Assembly: GCF_031432315.1 (NCBI RefSeq)
Contig: NZ_JAVKGO010000001.1
Coordinates: forward strand, 372,001-436,000
DNA: 64,000 nucleotides
Source: Serpentinicella sp031432315
GTDB taxonomy: Bacteria > Bacillota > Clostridia > Peptostreptococcales > Natronincolaceae
Direction: 5' to 3'
Translations under genes and position numbers: made by a program
Shown here: positions 18,075-27,084 of the stretch, piece by piece
Layout: each line of letters starts with the position of its first letter
Position numbering within the stretch: position 1 is the first letter of the stretch
The notes under the pieces: model-generated
Database searches by the model: none
What the model was told of the DNA's origin: nothing
Seen by the model: the letters and a program-made list of their open reading frames with translations, nothing else

Positions 18075-19625
18075 CTAATCTTCACTCAGCCAATTTCTTA
18101 GAAGTTGAGCTACAGCATCTGGTTTTTTGTTTACAAGTTTTTCTACCTGTTGTTTCACTTCTGAACCTGTAAGCTCTAAATCAATATCTTCAATTACTTG
18201 TTTTTGCTCTGGCAATTCTTCATCTATTGATTTAACATTTCTATTACGCTTTGTTATGCTATTAAAACCGAAGTATAGTATACCTAAGACTAATACCGCC
18301 AATATTGGTAGTGACCACAATGGAATATTAGAGCCATCAGGCCTACTTAATGTGCTATCAATAGCTTCTTTCCATTGATCTTCTAGGGATGTATTAAATG
18401 GTCTTACCCCTAACTCTACTACTCTTGTTTCTAGCCCCGCTGCCGCAGAAATCATGCTTACTAACTCGGATCTTTCTGTATCAGATAAATCTCCTTCTGC
18501 TAAAGCATCGGAATTTACATAGACTGCTACAGTAACATCTTGAATTTGTCCTTGAGCTTTTACGATTTTTTGTCTTATTTCATCAATCTCGTAATTAATT
18601 GTTTTACTTGCCTCTGAATATACTGACCCATATTCATCCATTTCAATATACTGTGGTATATCATCTGTGTTAGGATCTGTACCAGGCACACCTGCTGCCC
18701 CAGCATCTAATACGTTTTGTTCTAAAGATTGCATGCTTCTAACTATACCCTCTGTTTCACCTTCAATAGGCGGTGAAAACTCGGTTATCTCGGTTACTTG
18801 ACTATCAAAGTCTAAGGTTACATTTGCAGTTACAACAACATTACCATAACCATATACAGTAGCTAAAAATTCGGTAATACTGTTCTCTAGATCATCTTTT
18901 ACTGTCTGCTGTAGAGAAAATTGTTCATTTGAACCAGGTAATTTATTTGTGCCATTTAAATTAGCATTTAGTACCCGTCCGTCTGTTCCGTGTATTGTAA
19001 CATTTTCTGGATCTAAACCTGGGACAGCATTAGCTACTAAACGTGTAATTCCATCTACACTTTGTGGATCTATGTTACTCCCACGACCTAGAGACAAGTA
19101 AACAGATGCTTTTGCATCCTCATTATCAGACATTATAAAACCAGTTCTTTCAGGTGTAGATAGATTTACAACTGCATTCTCTATGCCTGGTATTTGTTCA
19201 ATTGTACTCCTTAAGTAGTTTTGTTTTTTAATTCTTGAATCTCTTGCGCGATCTTCGCTTGTCTGCATAAAGGAACTGCCTTCGAACAAGTCCTCTGATA
19301 TGAAGTCAGTTGATATTCCTTGAGTTGCAACTAAAACTTGTGCTCTTTCTAAATCATTTCTAGGAACCTTTAAAACACTGCTAGTATCCCCAAAACGAAC
19401 CTTAACATTATTACTCTCTAATATGGATTTAATTTCCCCTGATTCTTGGGGACTTAAGTTGCTGTGTAAGACAACATACCGAGGATTCATAAACACCAGA
19501 ATCAGTATCGTTAGCGAAACTAATACAAGAATTGTTGAAACTAGCATTTTAATTTTCTGTTTTTTTTCTAAACTTTGGAAATATTCGTTTAGTTGCGTTC
19601 TCATTTGTTGCAATGATTCAGGCAT
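18075..19625 (-). CDS. fliF: Flagellar MS-ring protein FliF
   Basis: FliF forms the MS ring in the membrane. The 516-residue product has a first membrane helix (about residues 24-48), a YscJ/FliF periplasmic domain with VRFGDTSSVLKVPRND-like repeats and RIKKQNYLRSTIEQIPGIE, a long ring-building domain, a second membrane helix near residues 437-458, and a C-terminal FliG-binding tail ending NKKPDAVAQLLRNWLSED. It starts after AGAGGTGACTTA. Confidence 0.96.
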   Translation of the reverse strand: MPESLQQMRTQLNEYFQSLEKKQKIKMLVSTILVLVSLTILILVFMNPRYVVLHSNLSPQESGEIKSILESNNVKVRFGDTSSVLKVPRNDLERAQVLVATQGISTDFISEDLFEGSSFMQTSEDRARDSRIKKQNYLRSTIEQIPGIENAVVNLSTPERTGFIMSDNEDAKASVYLSLGRGSNIDPQSVDGITRLVANAVPGLDPENVTIHGTDGRVLNANLNGTNKLPGSNEQFSLQQTVKDDLENSITEFLATVYGYGNVVVTANVTLDFDSQVTEITEFSPPIEGETEGIVRSMQSLEQNVLDAGAAGVPGTDPNTDDIPQYIEMDEYGSVYSEASKTINYEIDEIRQKIVKAQGQIQDVTVAVYVNSDALAEGDLSDTERSELVSMISAAAGLETRVVELGVRPFNTSLEDQWKEAIDSTLSRPDGSNIPLWSLPILAVLVLGILYFGFNSITKRNRNVKSIDEELPEQKQVIEDIDLELTGSEVKQQVEKLVNKKPDAVAQLLRNWLSED

Positions 19626-19659
19626 TAAGTCACCTCTTTTCAGTTAAATTTCATATTTG

Positions 19660-19956
19660 CTATATTTGCATTCTCATGATTTCATTATATGCATCCAATA
19701 CTTTGCTCCTAATTTCTAACATAAAACGCATTGAAATTTCGGCTTTCTCGGAAGCAATCATAGCTTCATGAATATTATCCAACTGACCAGAGGCTATTTT
19801 ATCAGAATATTCGTTTGCTTGTTGGTCTAATTTATTAACCTGTTGAATTGATTGACTCAGAAATTCTGCAAAAGATGCTCCTTCAACTTTTTTATTAGCT
19901 TTAAACAATCCAAGATCATCTTTGTTAATATTTGTTATATTTTGAACTTGATTCAT
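19660..19956 (-). CDS. fliE: Flagellar hook-basal body protein FliE
   Basis: FliE links the MS ring to the rod. The 98-residue product has the FliE core: SFAEFLSQSIQQVNKLDQQA, a middle DNIHEAMIASEKAEISMRF and the C terminus RSKVLDAYNEIMRMQI. The ATG at 19956 is 8 bases after AGGAGG; a GTG one codon upstream is a less likely alternative. It lies between flgC and fliF. Confidence 0.94.
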   Translation of the reverse strand: MNQVQNITNINKDDLGLFKANKKVEGASFAEFLSQSIQQVNKLDQQANEYSDKIASGQLDNIHEAMIASEKAEISMRFMLEIRSKVLDAYNEIMRMQI

Positions 19957-19971
19957 CACTGCTTCCTCCTA

Positions 19972-20407
19972 TTATCTACCTAGCTCTAAAGCTTTCATCG
20001 CCATGTTTTTAGTAGAATTTAATGCTGTTACATTTGCTTCATACGCTCTTGTTGCAGTTATCATATTTGTCATTTCTGTTATTGTGTCAACATTTGGCAT
20101 CAGAACATATCCTTCTTCATTTGCATCTGGATGCCCTGGGTCGTACACATTTTTAAATGGCGATTGGTCCTCTTTTATTCCTGATACTTCTACGCCTTTT
20201 GCATGTTTTTTTTGACGCATCTTTTAAGAAGTTAGAAAACGGTTGTTGTTCAGCAGCGTTAAATACAACAACCTGTCGTCTATAAGGACTTCCATTAGCT
20301 GTTCTTGTTGTGTTTGCATTTGCAATGTTTTTAGATATAACATCCATTCTTAACCTTTCAGCACTTAAACCTGATGCACTTGAATTTATAGAATTAAAAA
20401 TACCCAT
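19972..20407 (-). CDS. flgC: Flagellar rod protein FlgC, interrupted by a +1 frameshift
   Basis: FlgC is a proximal rod protein. The N-terminal part (residues 1-67, starting MGIFNSINSSASGLSAERLR at 20407) and the C-terminal part (HAKGVEVSGIKEDQSPFKNV onward, ending at 19972) are both excellent FlgC sequence but lie in different frames. The break is at a run of eight A on the coding strand (20206-20213). With seven A the frame would be continuous and give 144 residues, the normal length. The C-terminal part has an ATG (20220) but no clear ribosome site. This is either a sequencing or assembly error, a phase-variable tract, slippage-rescued expression, or a broken gene. Confidence 0.9.
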
Positions 20408-20409
20408 TA

Positions 20410-20811
20410 TTATCTCTTCCCTTCTGTGATGACTAATTTTACATTCTGTATTCGGTTGTTAAGATGTGTAGACATCGTATTATAATACAACTCATTCTTA
20501 GCTAGTTCCGCCATTTCCACATCAATATCAACGTTGTTTTTGTCTCTTCGGGTACTGTACTTATCTGATGTATGTATCCTGTAATCCTGCTTATTAATAT
20601 TAAAAGGAATATGATTTTTATTTGTTATCTTTCCAGTCAAAGGTGCTTTACCCAGCTTATTTTTTAAAACATCCCCAAATTCAACATCCATACGTTTATA
20701 ATTTGGCGTATTTGCATTCGCTATATTGTTTGATATTACTTCATTGCGTTTCCATGAAGCGTTCAATGCTCCTGTCATTTGGTTTATATCATTATATATA
20801 TTCTTTAACAT
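20410..20811 (-). CDS. flgB: Flagellar rod protein FlgB
   Basis: FlgB is the proximal rod protein and the first gene of the fla/che operon. The 133-residue product has the conserved ALNASWKRNEVISNNIANAN TPNYKR motif near residues 16-40 (given here in two pieces) and a C-terminal VDIDVEMAELAKNELYYNT segment. The ATG follows AGAAGGAGG with a 10-base spacing. It is separated from codY by 273 bases with the operon promoter candidate. Confidence 0.95.
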   Translation of the reverse strand: MLKNIYNDINQMTGALNASWKRNEVISNNIANANTPNYKRMDVEFGDVLKNKLGKAPLTGKITNKNHIPFNINKQDYRIHTSDKYSTRRDKNNVDIDVEMAELAKNELYYNTMSTHLNNRIQNVKLVITEGKR

Positions 20812-20841
20812 AGAGTACTAACCTCCTTCTGTTAAAATTTT

Positions 20842-20870
20842 AGTATTATTTTACAAAAAATATCTGACAA
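20842..20870 (-). promoter_or_regulatory. Candidate SigA promoter of the fla/che operon
   Basis: Upstream of flgB the minus strand has TTGTCA (20865-20870), a 17-base spacer and AATACT (20842-20847); shifting one base gives TAATAC with a 16-base spacer. The distance to the flgB ATG is about 30 bases. The whole 273-base interval between codY and flgB is AT-rich and carries no other gene. A weak CodY-box-like sequence at 20914-20928 was seen but has three mismatches. Confidence 0.45.
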
Positions 20871-21052
20871 AATATAATTCTATATTTATCTTAATAAACC
20901 TTTTTTAAAAGACATTTTTTTTAAAATTATAGTGAACTATTTTATTTCATTCGATTTTATATGATAAATTTCCTTTTTTCCAAATACATTATACATCATT
21001 TAGGTCCTAAGTACTAGTCCATATAACAGATTATGTCGACCAATTATTGCAT

Positions 21053-21083
21053 AAAAAAAGAAGCCTGTTATTCGGCTCCTTTT
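21053..21083 (-). terminator. Rho-independent terminator of codY
   Basis: On the minus strand, AAAAGGAGCC, an 8-base loop and GGCTTCTTTT form a 10-bp stem (one G-U pair) that runs into a T7 tract. It begins just after the codY stop codon and separates codY from the fla/che operon. Confidence 0.88.
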
Positions 21084-21084
21084 A

Positions 21085-21864
21085 TTAACGTTTAAGTTTA
21101 CTTAACTCATTTAACAGATATTTATTCAAAACCCTTATATGAGTACCTTTCATCCCTAGTGATCTTGATTCTATTACACCAGCACTTTCGAACTTTCTTA
21201 AAGCATTTACAATTACTGATCTGGTTATCCCAACGCGATCTGCTATTTTACTTGCTACAAGAAGTCCTTCATCCCCATCTAACTCATTGAATATATGCTC
21301 TACTGCTTCTAATTCAGAATATGATAACGTACCTATAGCCATCTGTACGACTGCTTTCTTTCTAGCTTCTTCTTCAATTTCTTCTGTTTGTGCTCTTAAG
21401 ATTTCTAGACCAACAACCGTTGCACTGTATTCAGCCATTACTAGGTCTTCGTCTGTAAACTCACCTGTATGACGAGCCAAAACTAAAGTTCCTAATCGCT
21501 TCCCACTGCCATTTATAGGTACTATTGTAACTAATTTATTGTAGCTATCAGTGTCATACTTGAAAATTTTAAGTAATTCATCCTGAGTAATATTTGATTT
21601 TGTTTCAGAGATGTACAGTAATTGTTCATTATATTCATCAGGAAATCTTTTATTTCCCATTTTTTCATCTGTAATAATCGGACAATCTGATGAGTCAGTT
21701 AAACTCACCCCTAGTACTTTGCCTCTTGCACTTGATACATATGCGTTAGCATCTAATATCCTACTTAATATTCTACATAGCTCGTTAAAGGATATAACAT
21801 GATCTGGTGATTGTTGTAATATTTTATTAATTCGTCGTGTTTTTTCTAATAACGTAGTTGACAA
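21085..21864 (-). CDS. codY: GTP- and branched-chain-amino-acid-sensing repressor CodY
   Basis: CodY is the global nutritional repressor of Firmicutes. The 259-residue protein has an N-terminal GAF sensor domain (MSTTLLEKTRRINKILQQSP to about 160) and a C-terminal winged helix (about 200-245: ASKIADRVGITRSVIVNALR and KFESAGVIESRSLGMKGTHI). The start codon is TTG at 21864, 7 bases after AAGGAGG. It lies between topA and flgB, as in Bacillus, where it regulates motility genes. It ends with a strong terminator. Confidence 0.97.
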   Translation of the reverse strand: MSTTLLEKTRRINKILQQSPDHVISFNELCRILSRILDANAYVSSARGKVLGVSLTDSSDCPIITDEKMGNKRFPDEYNEQLLYISETKSNITQDELLKIFKYDTDSYNKLVTIVPINGSGKRLGTLVLARHTGEFTDEDLVMAEYSATVVGLEILRAQTEEIEEEARKKAVVQMAIGTLSYSELEAVEHIFNELDGDEGLLVASKIADRVGITRSVIVNALRKFESAGVIESRSLGMKGTHIRVLNKYLLNELSKLKR

Positions 21865-22018
21865 AATGCTTCCTCCTTTGTAGTGACAGATTTAAGCTCA
21901 TCTATAGCTTCTTCTCTGTTTATATTTTTATACCTTTATAGTATGTATAAACATTTTAAGAGAGATGGGTTATTCTCATTCACTGTCCTATTCCCAATCA
22001 ATTATAGCTAAGAATGTA

Positions 22019-24091
22019 TTATTTTTCAATCACTTTTTCATATTTACATTCTTTATTTGTACACATTATTTTTTCACTTTTTTTATTGACTTTATGGACT
22101 AATATACTAGCGCATTGTGGGCAATTCTCATTTATCGGTTTCCCCCATGATACAAATCTACATTTAGGAAACTCACTACAGCCATAGAATAGCCTTCCTT
22201 TCTTGGATCTTCTCTCAACAATTTCACCATTTTCACAATCCGGACACGCTACCCCTATTTTATTTAATATAGGTTTTGTATGTGTACACTCTGGATAATT
22301 TGAACATGCCATGAACTTTCCAAATCTACCATGCTTAATGAGCATTTTATTACCACACTTCGTACAATCTTCATCAGTTTCCTCGACCATGTCAATTTCT
22401 TCCATATTTTCTTCAGCTTTTTTTAGCATATCTTCAAAAGGTATATAAAATTCCTTAATTATTCTTTTCCAATCACCTTTTCCTTCTTCGACTTTATCTA
22501 GATTTCTTTCTAGTTCCGCAGTGAAGTTCACATCAATAACTTGTGAAAAATATGCATCTAAAATTTCTGTTACTAATATTCCTAACTCTGTTGGCTTTAG
22601 TCCTTTACCTTCTTTTTCTACATAGCCTCTAGATAATATGGTTGTTATAGTTGGAGAATAGGTACTGGGCCTTCCTATTCCAAGTTCTTCCATGGATTTT
22701 ACGAGAGATGCCTCTGTATATCTGGAAGGAGGTTGTGTAAAATGTTGTTTTGTTTCTGTGCTTTCCTTCTCAACCAATTCGCCTTCTTTTAGCTTAGGCA
22801 AGGTAGTATCGCTGGATAAACTTGCATATGAATATACTTCTAAAAATCCTCTGAACTTCAATCTTGAACCATTTGATTTGAAAATTACTCCATTTGATTC
22901 TAGTTCTACTGACACGGTATCATAGACACTTGGTGCCATCTGACTTGCTACAGTCCTTTCCCAGATCATCTTATAAAGTTTATGTTGATCCCTATTGAGT
23001 GATTCTTTCATATCATCCGGTTTTTTAAAAACATCTGTTGGTCGTATTGCTTCATGTGCATCCTGAACTTTCTTACCTGACTTCTTTACGCTAGCTTTTT
23101 GAGTTTTTTTAAGATATTCTTTACCATATTGTTTTTCAATGTGTTCATTAATCAATTTTGTCGATTCTTCGGAAATTCTTACTGAGTCAGTTCGAATATA
23201 TGTAATTAAACCAACAGTTCCCGCTCCTTTGATATCTATTCCTTCGTATAATTGTTGTGCAAGGGACATCGTTTTTTTTGTAGAAAAGCCAAGTTTATTT
23301 GATGCCTCTTGCTGCAGGGTACTTGTTGTAAACGGTAAGTATGGCTGGCGTTTTTTTTCAGTTTCTTTAATGCTTTGTACTATTATTTCTGAATCTTTAA
23401 TAGTATTTATTATTTTTTGTACTTCTTGTTCAGTATTTATCTCTTTTTTTCCATCTGAATCACTATAAAAGTTTGCTTCAAAATTTAATTTATTCGCTTT
23501 TAGTTTTAGTATTAAACTCCAATACTCTTGTGGAATAAAGTTTTCTATCTCCTCTTCTTTTAATTTTATCAATTTTGTAGCAACAGATTGAACCCGACCA
23601 GCACTAAGTCCCCGACGCATTTTTTGCCAAAGTAGTGGACTAATTTTATAACCAACCAATCTGTCTAAAACTCTTCTTGCTTGTTGAGCATCAACTAGAT
23701 TCATGTTTATTTTTCTAGGGTTTTTTACTGCGTTTTTAATTGCAGTTTTTGTTATTTCATTAAATTCAATTCTACACTCTGTTTCATCATCAATATTCAA
23801 TGCATTTGATAAATGCCATGAAATTGCTTCTCCTTCTCTGTCAGGGTCAGTTGCGAGTAGTATTTTTTTTGCCTTTTTAGCTTCGGCTTTTATTTCTTTT
23901 AAAACAGTACCCTTCCCTCTAATCGTAATATATTTAGGATTAAAGTTATCATCTATATCAACACCTAATTTACTTTTTGGAAGATCAATTACATGACCGA
24001 CTGAAGCTTTTACGGTGTAATTATTACCGAGAAATTTCTTTATTGTTTTCGCCTTTGCGGGCGACTCTACTATAACTAAAGATTTTGGCAC
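22019..24091 (-). CDS. topA: DNA topoisomerase I
   Basis: Type IA topoisomerase that relaxes negative supercoils. The 690-residue protein starts with the Toprim motif LVIVESPAKAKTIKKFLG, has DPDREGEAI near residue 80, the active-site Tyr region GLITYIRTDSVRIS (about residue 297) and three C-terminal four-Cys zinc motifs (CTKC..CSNYPEC, CPDC..CSEFPKC, CPQC..CTNKEC). It contains an in-frame A8 tract (23863-23870), useful as a comparison to the flgC one. It lies between dprA and codY. Confidence 0.97.
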   Translation of the reverse strand: MPKSLVIVESPAKAKTIKKFLGNNYTVKASVGHVIDLPKSKLGVDIDDNFNPKYITIRGKGTVLKEIKAEAKKAKKILLATDPDREGEAISWHLSNALNIDDETECRIEFNEITKTAIKNAVKNPRKINMNLVDAQQARRVLDRLVGYKISPLLWQKMRRGLSAGRVQSVATKLIKLKEEEIENFIPQEYWSLILKLKANKLNFEANFYSDSDGKKEINTEQEVQKIINTIKDSEIIVQSIKETEKKRQPYLPFTTSTLQQEASNKLGFSTKKTMSLAQQLYEGIDIKGAGTVGLITYIRTDSVRISEESTKLINEHIEKQYGKEYLKKTQKASVKKSGKKVQDAHEAIRPTDVFKKPDDMKESLNRDQHKLYKMIWERTVASQMAPSVYDTVSVELESNGVIFKSNGSRLKFRGFLEVYSYASLSSDTTLPKLKEGELVEKESTETKQHFTQPPSRYTEASLVKSMEELGIGRPSTYSPTITTILSRGYVEKEGKGLKPTELGILVTEILDAYFSQVIDVNFTAELERNLDKVEEGKGDWKRIIKEFYIPFEDMLKKAEENMEEIDMVEETDEDCTKCGNKMLIKHGRFGKFMACSNYPECTHTKPILNKIGVACPDCENGEIVERRSKKGRLFYGCSEFPKCRFVSWGKPINENCPQCASILVHKVNKKSEKIMCTNKECKYEKVIEK

Positions 24092-24152
24092 TTATTGTCA
24101 CCTCCATATAGGTATTGTTGCAAGTAAAAAGCACAAGGCTCATTATAACAAT

Positions 24153-25247
24153 TTATTTCACTGCTGTAAACACCTTGCCAGGCAGTTGAGAAATATAGCC
24201 TTTAAGTTGTAATATAGTCAATAAGGTATTTAATTCTGAAATGTTCATCTCGGTTTCGTAACAAAGCATGTCAATATGTATTGGTTTACTTTTAATTGTA
24301 TTCAATACATTTAACTCCAAAGGACTTAAATCTACTTTATCTTTGGATGTTTTGTTATTTCTTAAATCATACTTAATACTTAATTCTTCCGTTATATCTT
24401 CTGCACTCAATAATATTTTTGCTCCGTCTTTTATTAACTTATTTGTTCCTTCACTACTTGTATTATTGATATTTCCAGGTAACGCATAAATCTCCTTTCC
24501 CTGCTCTAGACCAAATTCTGCTGTAATGAGTGATCCGCTTTTTTTCGCTGCTTCTATTATAACAATACCATCCGACAATCCACTTATTATACGATTTCTT
24601 GCCGGAAAATGATGTTTTAAAGGTAAAGTTCCTGGTGGATACTCTGTTAACACAACACCAGATTTTAAAACTCTATTCATAAGACCCTTGTTAGATGCCG
24701 GATAACATTGGTCTATACCACATCCTAAAACTGCTACGGTAAACCCTTCACCATCCAAACAGCCTCTATGTGCAGATGCATCTATACCTGAAGCTAGTCC
24801 ACTTGCTACAATAATATCTAACTCAGCTAACTCTTTGGCAAATTTATACGCTGCCCAATTGCCATAAGGCGTGGCTTTCCGAGATCCTACTATTGAAATT
24901 AAAGGTTTGTCGTACTTATATTTTTCTCCCTTAATATAAATTACATACGGGGGATCATCTATCTGCTTTAATTTTTCAGGGTACCCTTCATCTAATATAG
25001 TTATTGTTTTAAAATCTTTATTAGTTATACTTTCTATAATGTTGTTTAAGTAAGTATTATTTCTATTTTTTTGTATTTTTTGTGCAATTATACTCTGTTT
25101 CTTAAAAACTGTATGGATATGTTTGTCATTCGCTTTCCAAAATTCTTGAAGGCTTCCAAAATAAGACTCTATTTGTTGTATTTTAGCAAAATTAATACTC
25201 CCTAAGTAATTAAACCATATTAATATATTTCTATCATTAACTAACAA
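24153..25247 (-). CDS. dprA: DNA processing protein DprA
   Basis: DprA loads RecA on incoming single-stranded DNA during transformation. The 364-residue protein has the Rossmann-like core with SIVGSRKATPYGNWAAYKFA (about 130-150), VASGLASGIDASAHRG and GTLPLKHHFPARNRIISGLS, and a C-terminal winged-helix domain (about 300-364). It is immediately 5 bases from comM and upstream of topA. Competence is not proven by this gene, which is near universal. Confidence 0.95.
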   Translation of the reverse strand: MLVNDRNILIWFNYLGSINFAKIQQIESYFGSLQEFWKANDKHIHTVFKKQSIIAQKIQKNRNNTYLNNIIESITNKDFKTITILDEGYPEKLKQIDDPPYVIYIKGEKYKYDKPLISIVGSRKATPYGNWAAYKFAKELAELDIIVASGLASGIDASAHRGCLDGEGFTVAVLGCGIDQCYPASNKGLMNRVLKSGVVLTEYPPGTLPLKHHFPARNRIISGLSDGIVIIEAAKKSGSLITAEFGLEQGKEIYALPGNINNTSSEGTNKLIKDGAKILLSAEDITEELSIKYDLRNNKTSKDKVDLSPLELNVLNTIKSKPIHIDMLCYETEMNISELNTLLTILQLKGYISQLPGKVFTAVK

Positions 25248-25252
25248 TTATA

Positions 25253-26797
25253 TTACCTCCAAAAAAGGCTATTAATACTTCTATATTGCATTGCTTCAAG
25301 CATATGTTTACTACTTATTTGTTCACTTTGATCTAAATCGGCTATCGTTCTCGAGACTTTTATTATTCTATTTAATGCTCTAGCACTTAAGTTCATATTA
25401 TGAAAGAACTCTTTCAATATATTATTTGTCTCTTTATCTAACTTACAGTATGTTTTAATTAGCGCTGGAGACAATTGTGAATTTGAAATAATTTTACTGC
25501 TATCATAACGTTTAGCTTGTTTTTGCCTTGCATACTCTACTCTCTCTCTAATCTGCTTAGAACTTTCATTCTCCGTGTTCTTTTTAGTAAGATCACCATA
25601 TGATACAGCAGTTGTTTCCACAACCAAGTCAATTCTATCAAGAAGAGGACCTGATATTTTTCCTATGTATCGGCTTATTTGACCTGGCGAACATGTGCAT
25701 TGATGACCGCTATCCGTACCATAAAAACCACAAGGACATGGATTCATTGAACAAACTAACATAAAGTTTGCAGGATAGCTAAATGTTCCATTAGCCCTTG
25801 AAATTGTAATTTTCCCATCTTCTAAAGGCTGTCTTAAGACTTCTAGTGTATTTCTATTAAACTCAGGAGTTTCATCTAAAAATAGTACACCATAATTACT
25901 TAAAGACACCTCGCCTGGCTTAGGGATTCTTCCTCCACCAGTAATAGATACCATCGAACTTGTATGATGTGGTGATCGAAAAGGCCTCTTTTTTACTAAT
26001 CCTTGTCCTTCGTCTAAGATGCCCGCTACACTATAAATTTTAGTTATTTCTAAAGCTTCATCAAAGCTTAAGCTGGGTAAAATTGAAGGTAAGCTTTTTG
26101 CAGCTAGAGTCTTTCCGGACCCAGGTGGCCCTATCATTAACACATTGTGACTACCTGCTGCAGCAATTTCTAAAGCTCTTTTTAGGTTTTCTTGACCAGA
26201 TATGTTGCAGAAGTCATCATCATAGTACTGATTAAGTTCACTTTTGGGATCTGCTCCATTACCAATAAAGGTTTTCATTTTTTTGATTCCTTTTATCCCT
26301 TCAATAAGCTGTTTTAATGAATCAACGCTAATTATCTCTACTCCATCTAGAATTTTTGCTTCTTCAATGTTTTCTGTAGGTATAACCATTTTTGTGAATC
26401 CTCGCTTCTTTGCCTCTAGAAGCATTGGTAAGACACCATAAACCCTCTTTACTTTTCCATCTAAGGATAATTCCCCTAGAACAACTGCTTTTTCAAATTC
26501 TTCTTTTAATTCAATTTGTTCATCTGCACTTAATAATGCTAATGCAATTGGTAAATCAAAGTGAGTTCCTTCTTTCTTCACATCAGCAGGAGATAAATTT
26601 ATTGTAATGCGTTTCATAGGAAAAGAAAAACCACTGTTTATTAAAGCCGCGCGTACTCTCTCTTTTGATTCTTTCACAGCTACATCGGGTAGTCCAACAA
26701 TATTTAGAGCTGGTAACCCATTTGAAATATCGACCTCAACTTCTATATCAGCAGCTACTAATCCATTTATATAACAAGTCTTAACTTTTGATAACAT
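25253..26797 (-). CDS. comM: ComM/YifB-family AAA+ helicase
   Basis: A 514-residue Mg-chelatase-like AAA+ protein of the YifB/ComM family, which promotes branch migration in recombination of transforming DNA. It has an N-terminal Lon-protease-like domain (about 20-150), Walker A GPPGSGKTLAAKSLPSI near residue 220, the AAA+ core with SNYGVLFLDETPEF, a Cys-rich insert (NPCPCGFYG, HQCTC), GPLLDRIDL, and a C-terminal lid. It is the first gene of the comM-dprA-topA-codY run and starts after AGGAGG. Confidence 0.94.
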   Translation of the reverse strand: MLSKVKTCYINGLVAADIEVEVDISNGLPALNIVGLPDVAVKESKERVRAALINSGFSFPMKRITINLSPADVKKEGTHFDLPIALALLSADEQIELKEEFEKAVVLGELSLDGKVKRVYGVLPMLLEAKKRGFTKMVIPTENIEEAKILDGVEIISVDSLKQLIEGIKGIKKMKTFIGNGADPKSELNQYYDDDFCNISGQENLKRALEIAAAGSHNVLMIGPPGSGKTLAAKSLPSILPSLSFDEALEITKIYSVAGILDEGQGLVKKRPFRSPHHTSSMVSITGGGRIPKPGEVSLSNYGVLFLDETPEFNRNTLEVLRQPLEDGKITISRANGTFSYPANFMLVCSMNPCPCGFYGTDSGHQCTCSPGQISRYIGKISGPLLDRIDLVVETTAVSYGDLTKKNTENESSKQIRERVEYARQKQAKRYDSSKIISNSQLSPALIKTYCKLDKETNNILKEFFHNMNLSARALNRIIKVSRTIADLDQSEQISSKHMLEAMQYRSINSLFWR

Positions 26798-26929
26798 TTC
26801 ATCCTCCTAAGTAATATAATTAATCTGTATATTCAAAATATTCTATAGGTAAGCATATTATCCTTTTTTTTATTAAATTTAATGCTAATTTTGTTACTTG
26901 ACAATGTTCAAGAGCAATAAGTGTGTAAA

Positions 26930-26958
26930 TTGACAACTATATATTATTATGGTAAACT
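26930..26958 (+). promoter_or_regulatory. SigA promoter of the aminomutase gene
   Basis: TTGACA (26930-26935), a 17-base spacer and TAAACT (26953-26958). The leader to the ATG is about 120 bases and contains short direct repeats (ACTTATTA twice, TTACCC three times). An imperfect 16-base palindrome CTTGACAATGTTCAAG (26897-26912) just upstream could bind a regulator. The divergent comM start lies about 130 bases away. Confidence 0.65.
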
Positions 26959-27084
26959 TTTGTATTAACGACGTTCTCATCACTACTTACCCAATTCTAA
27001 TTACCCTTACCCATATACTTATTAATACTTATTACACTGACAATTCTAAATATTTTTTAGATAACAATAAAAGGAGGAGTATAA

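Noticed and set aside
19972..20220. Separate short gene starting at the ATG at 20220
   Set aside because: It is the C-terminal part of FlgC and has no ribosome site of its own.
20914..20928. CodY-box-like sequence upstream of flgB
   Set aside because: It matches the 15-base consensus with three mismatches in a very AT-rich stretch, so chance is likely.
26798..27084. Riboswitch in the eam leader
   Set aside because: Only short direct repeats are seen in the roughly 120-base leader, with no conserved aptamer core or terminator/anti-terminator pair.
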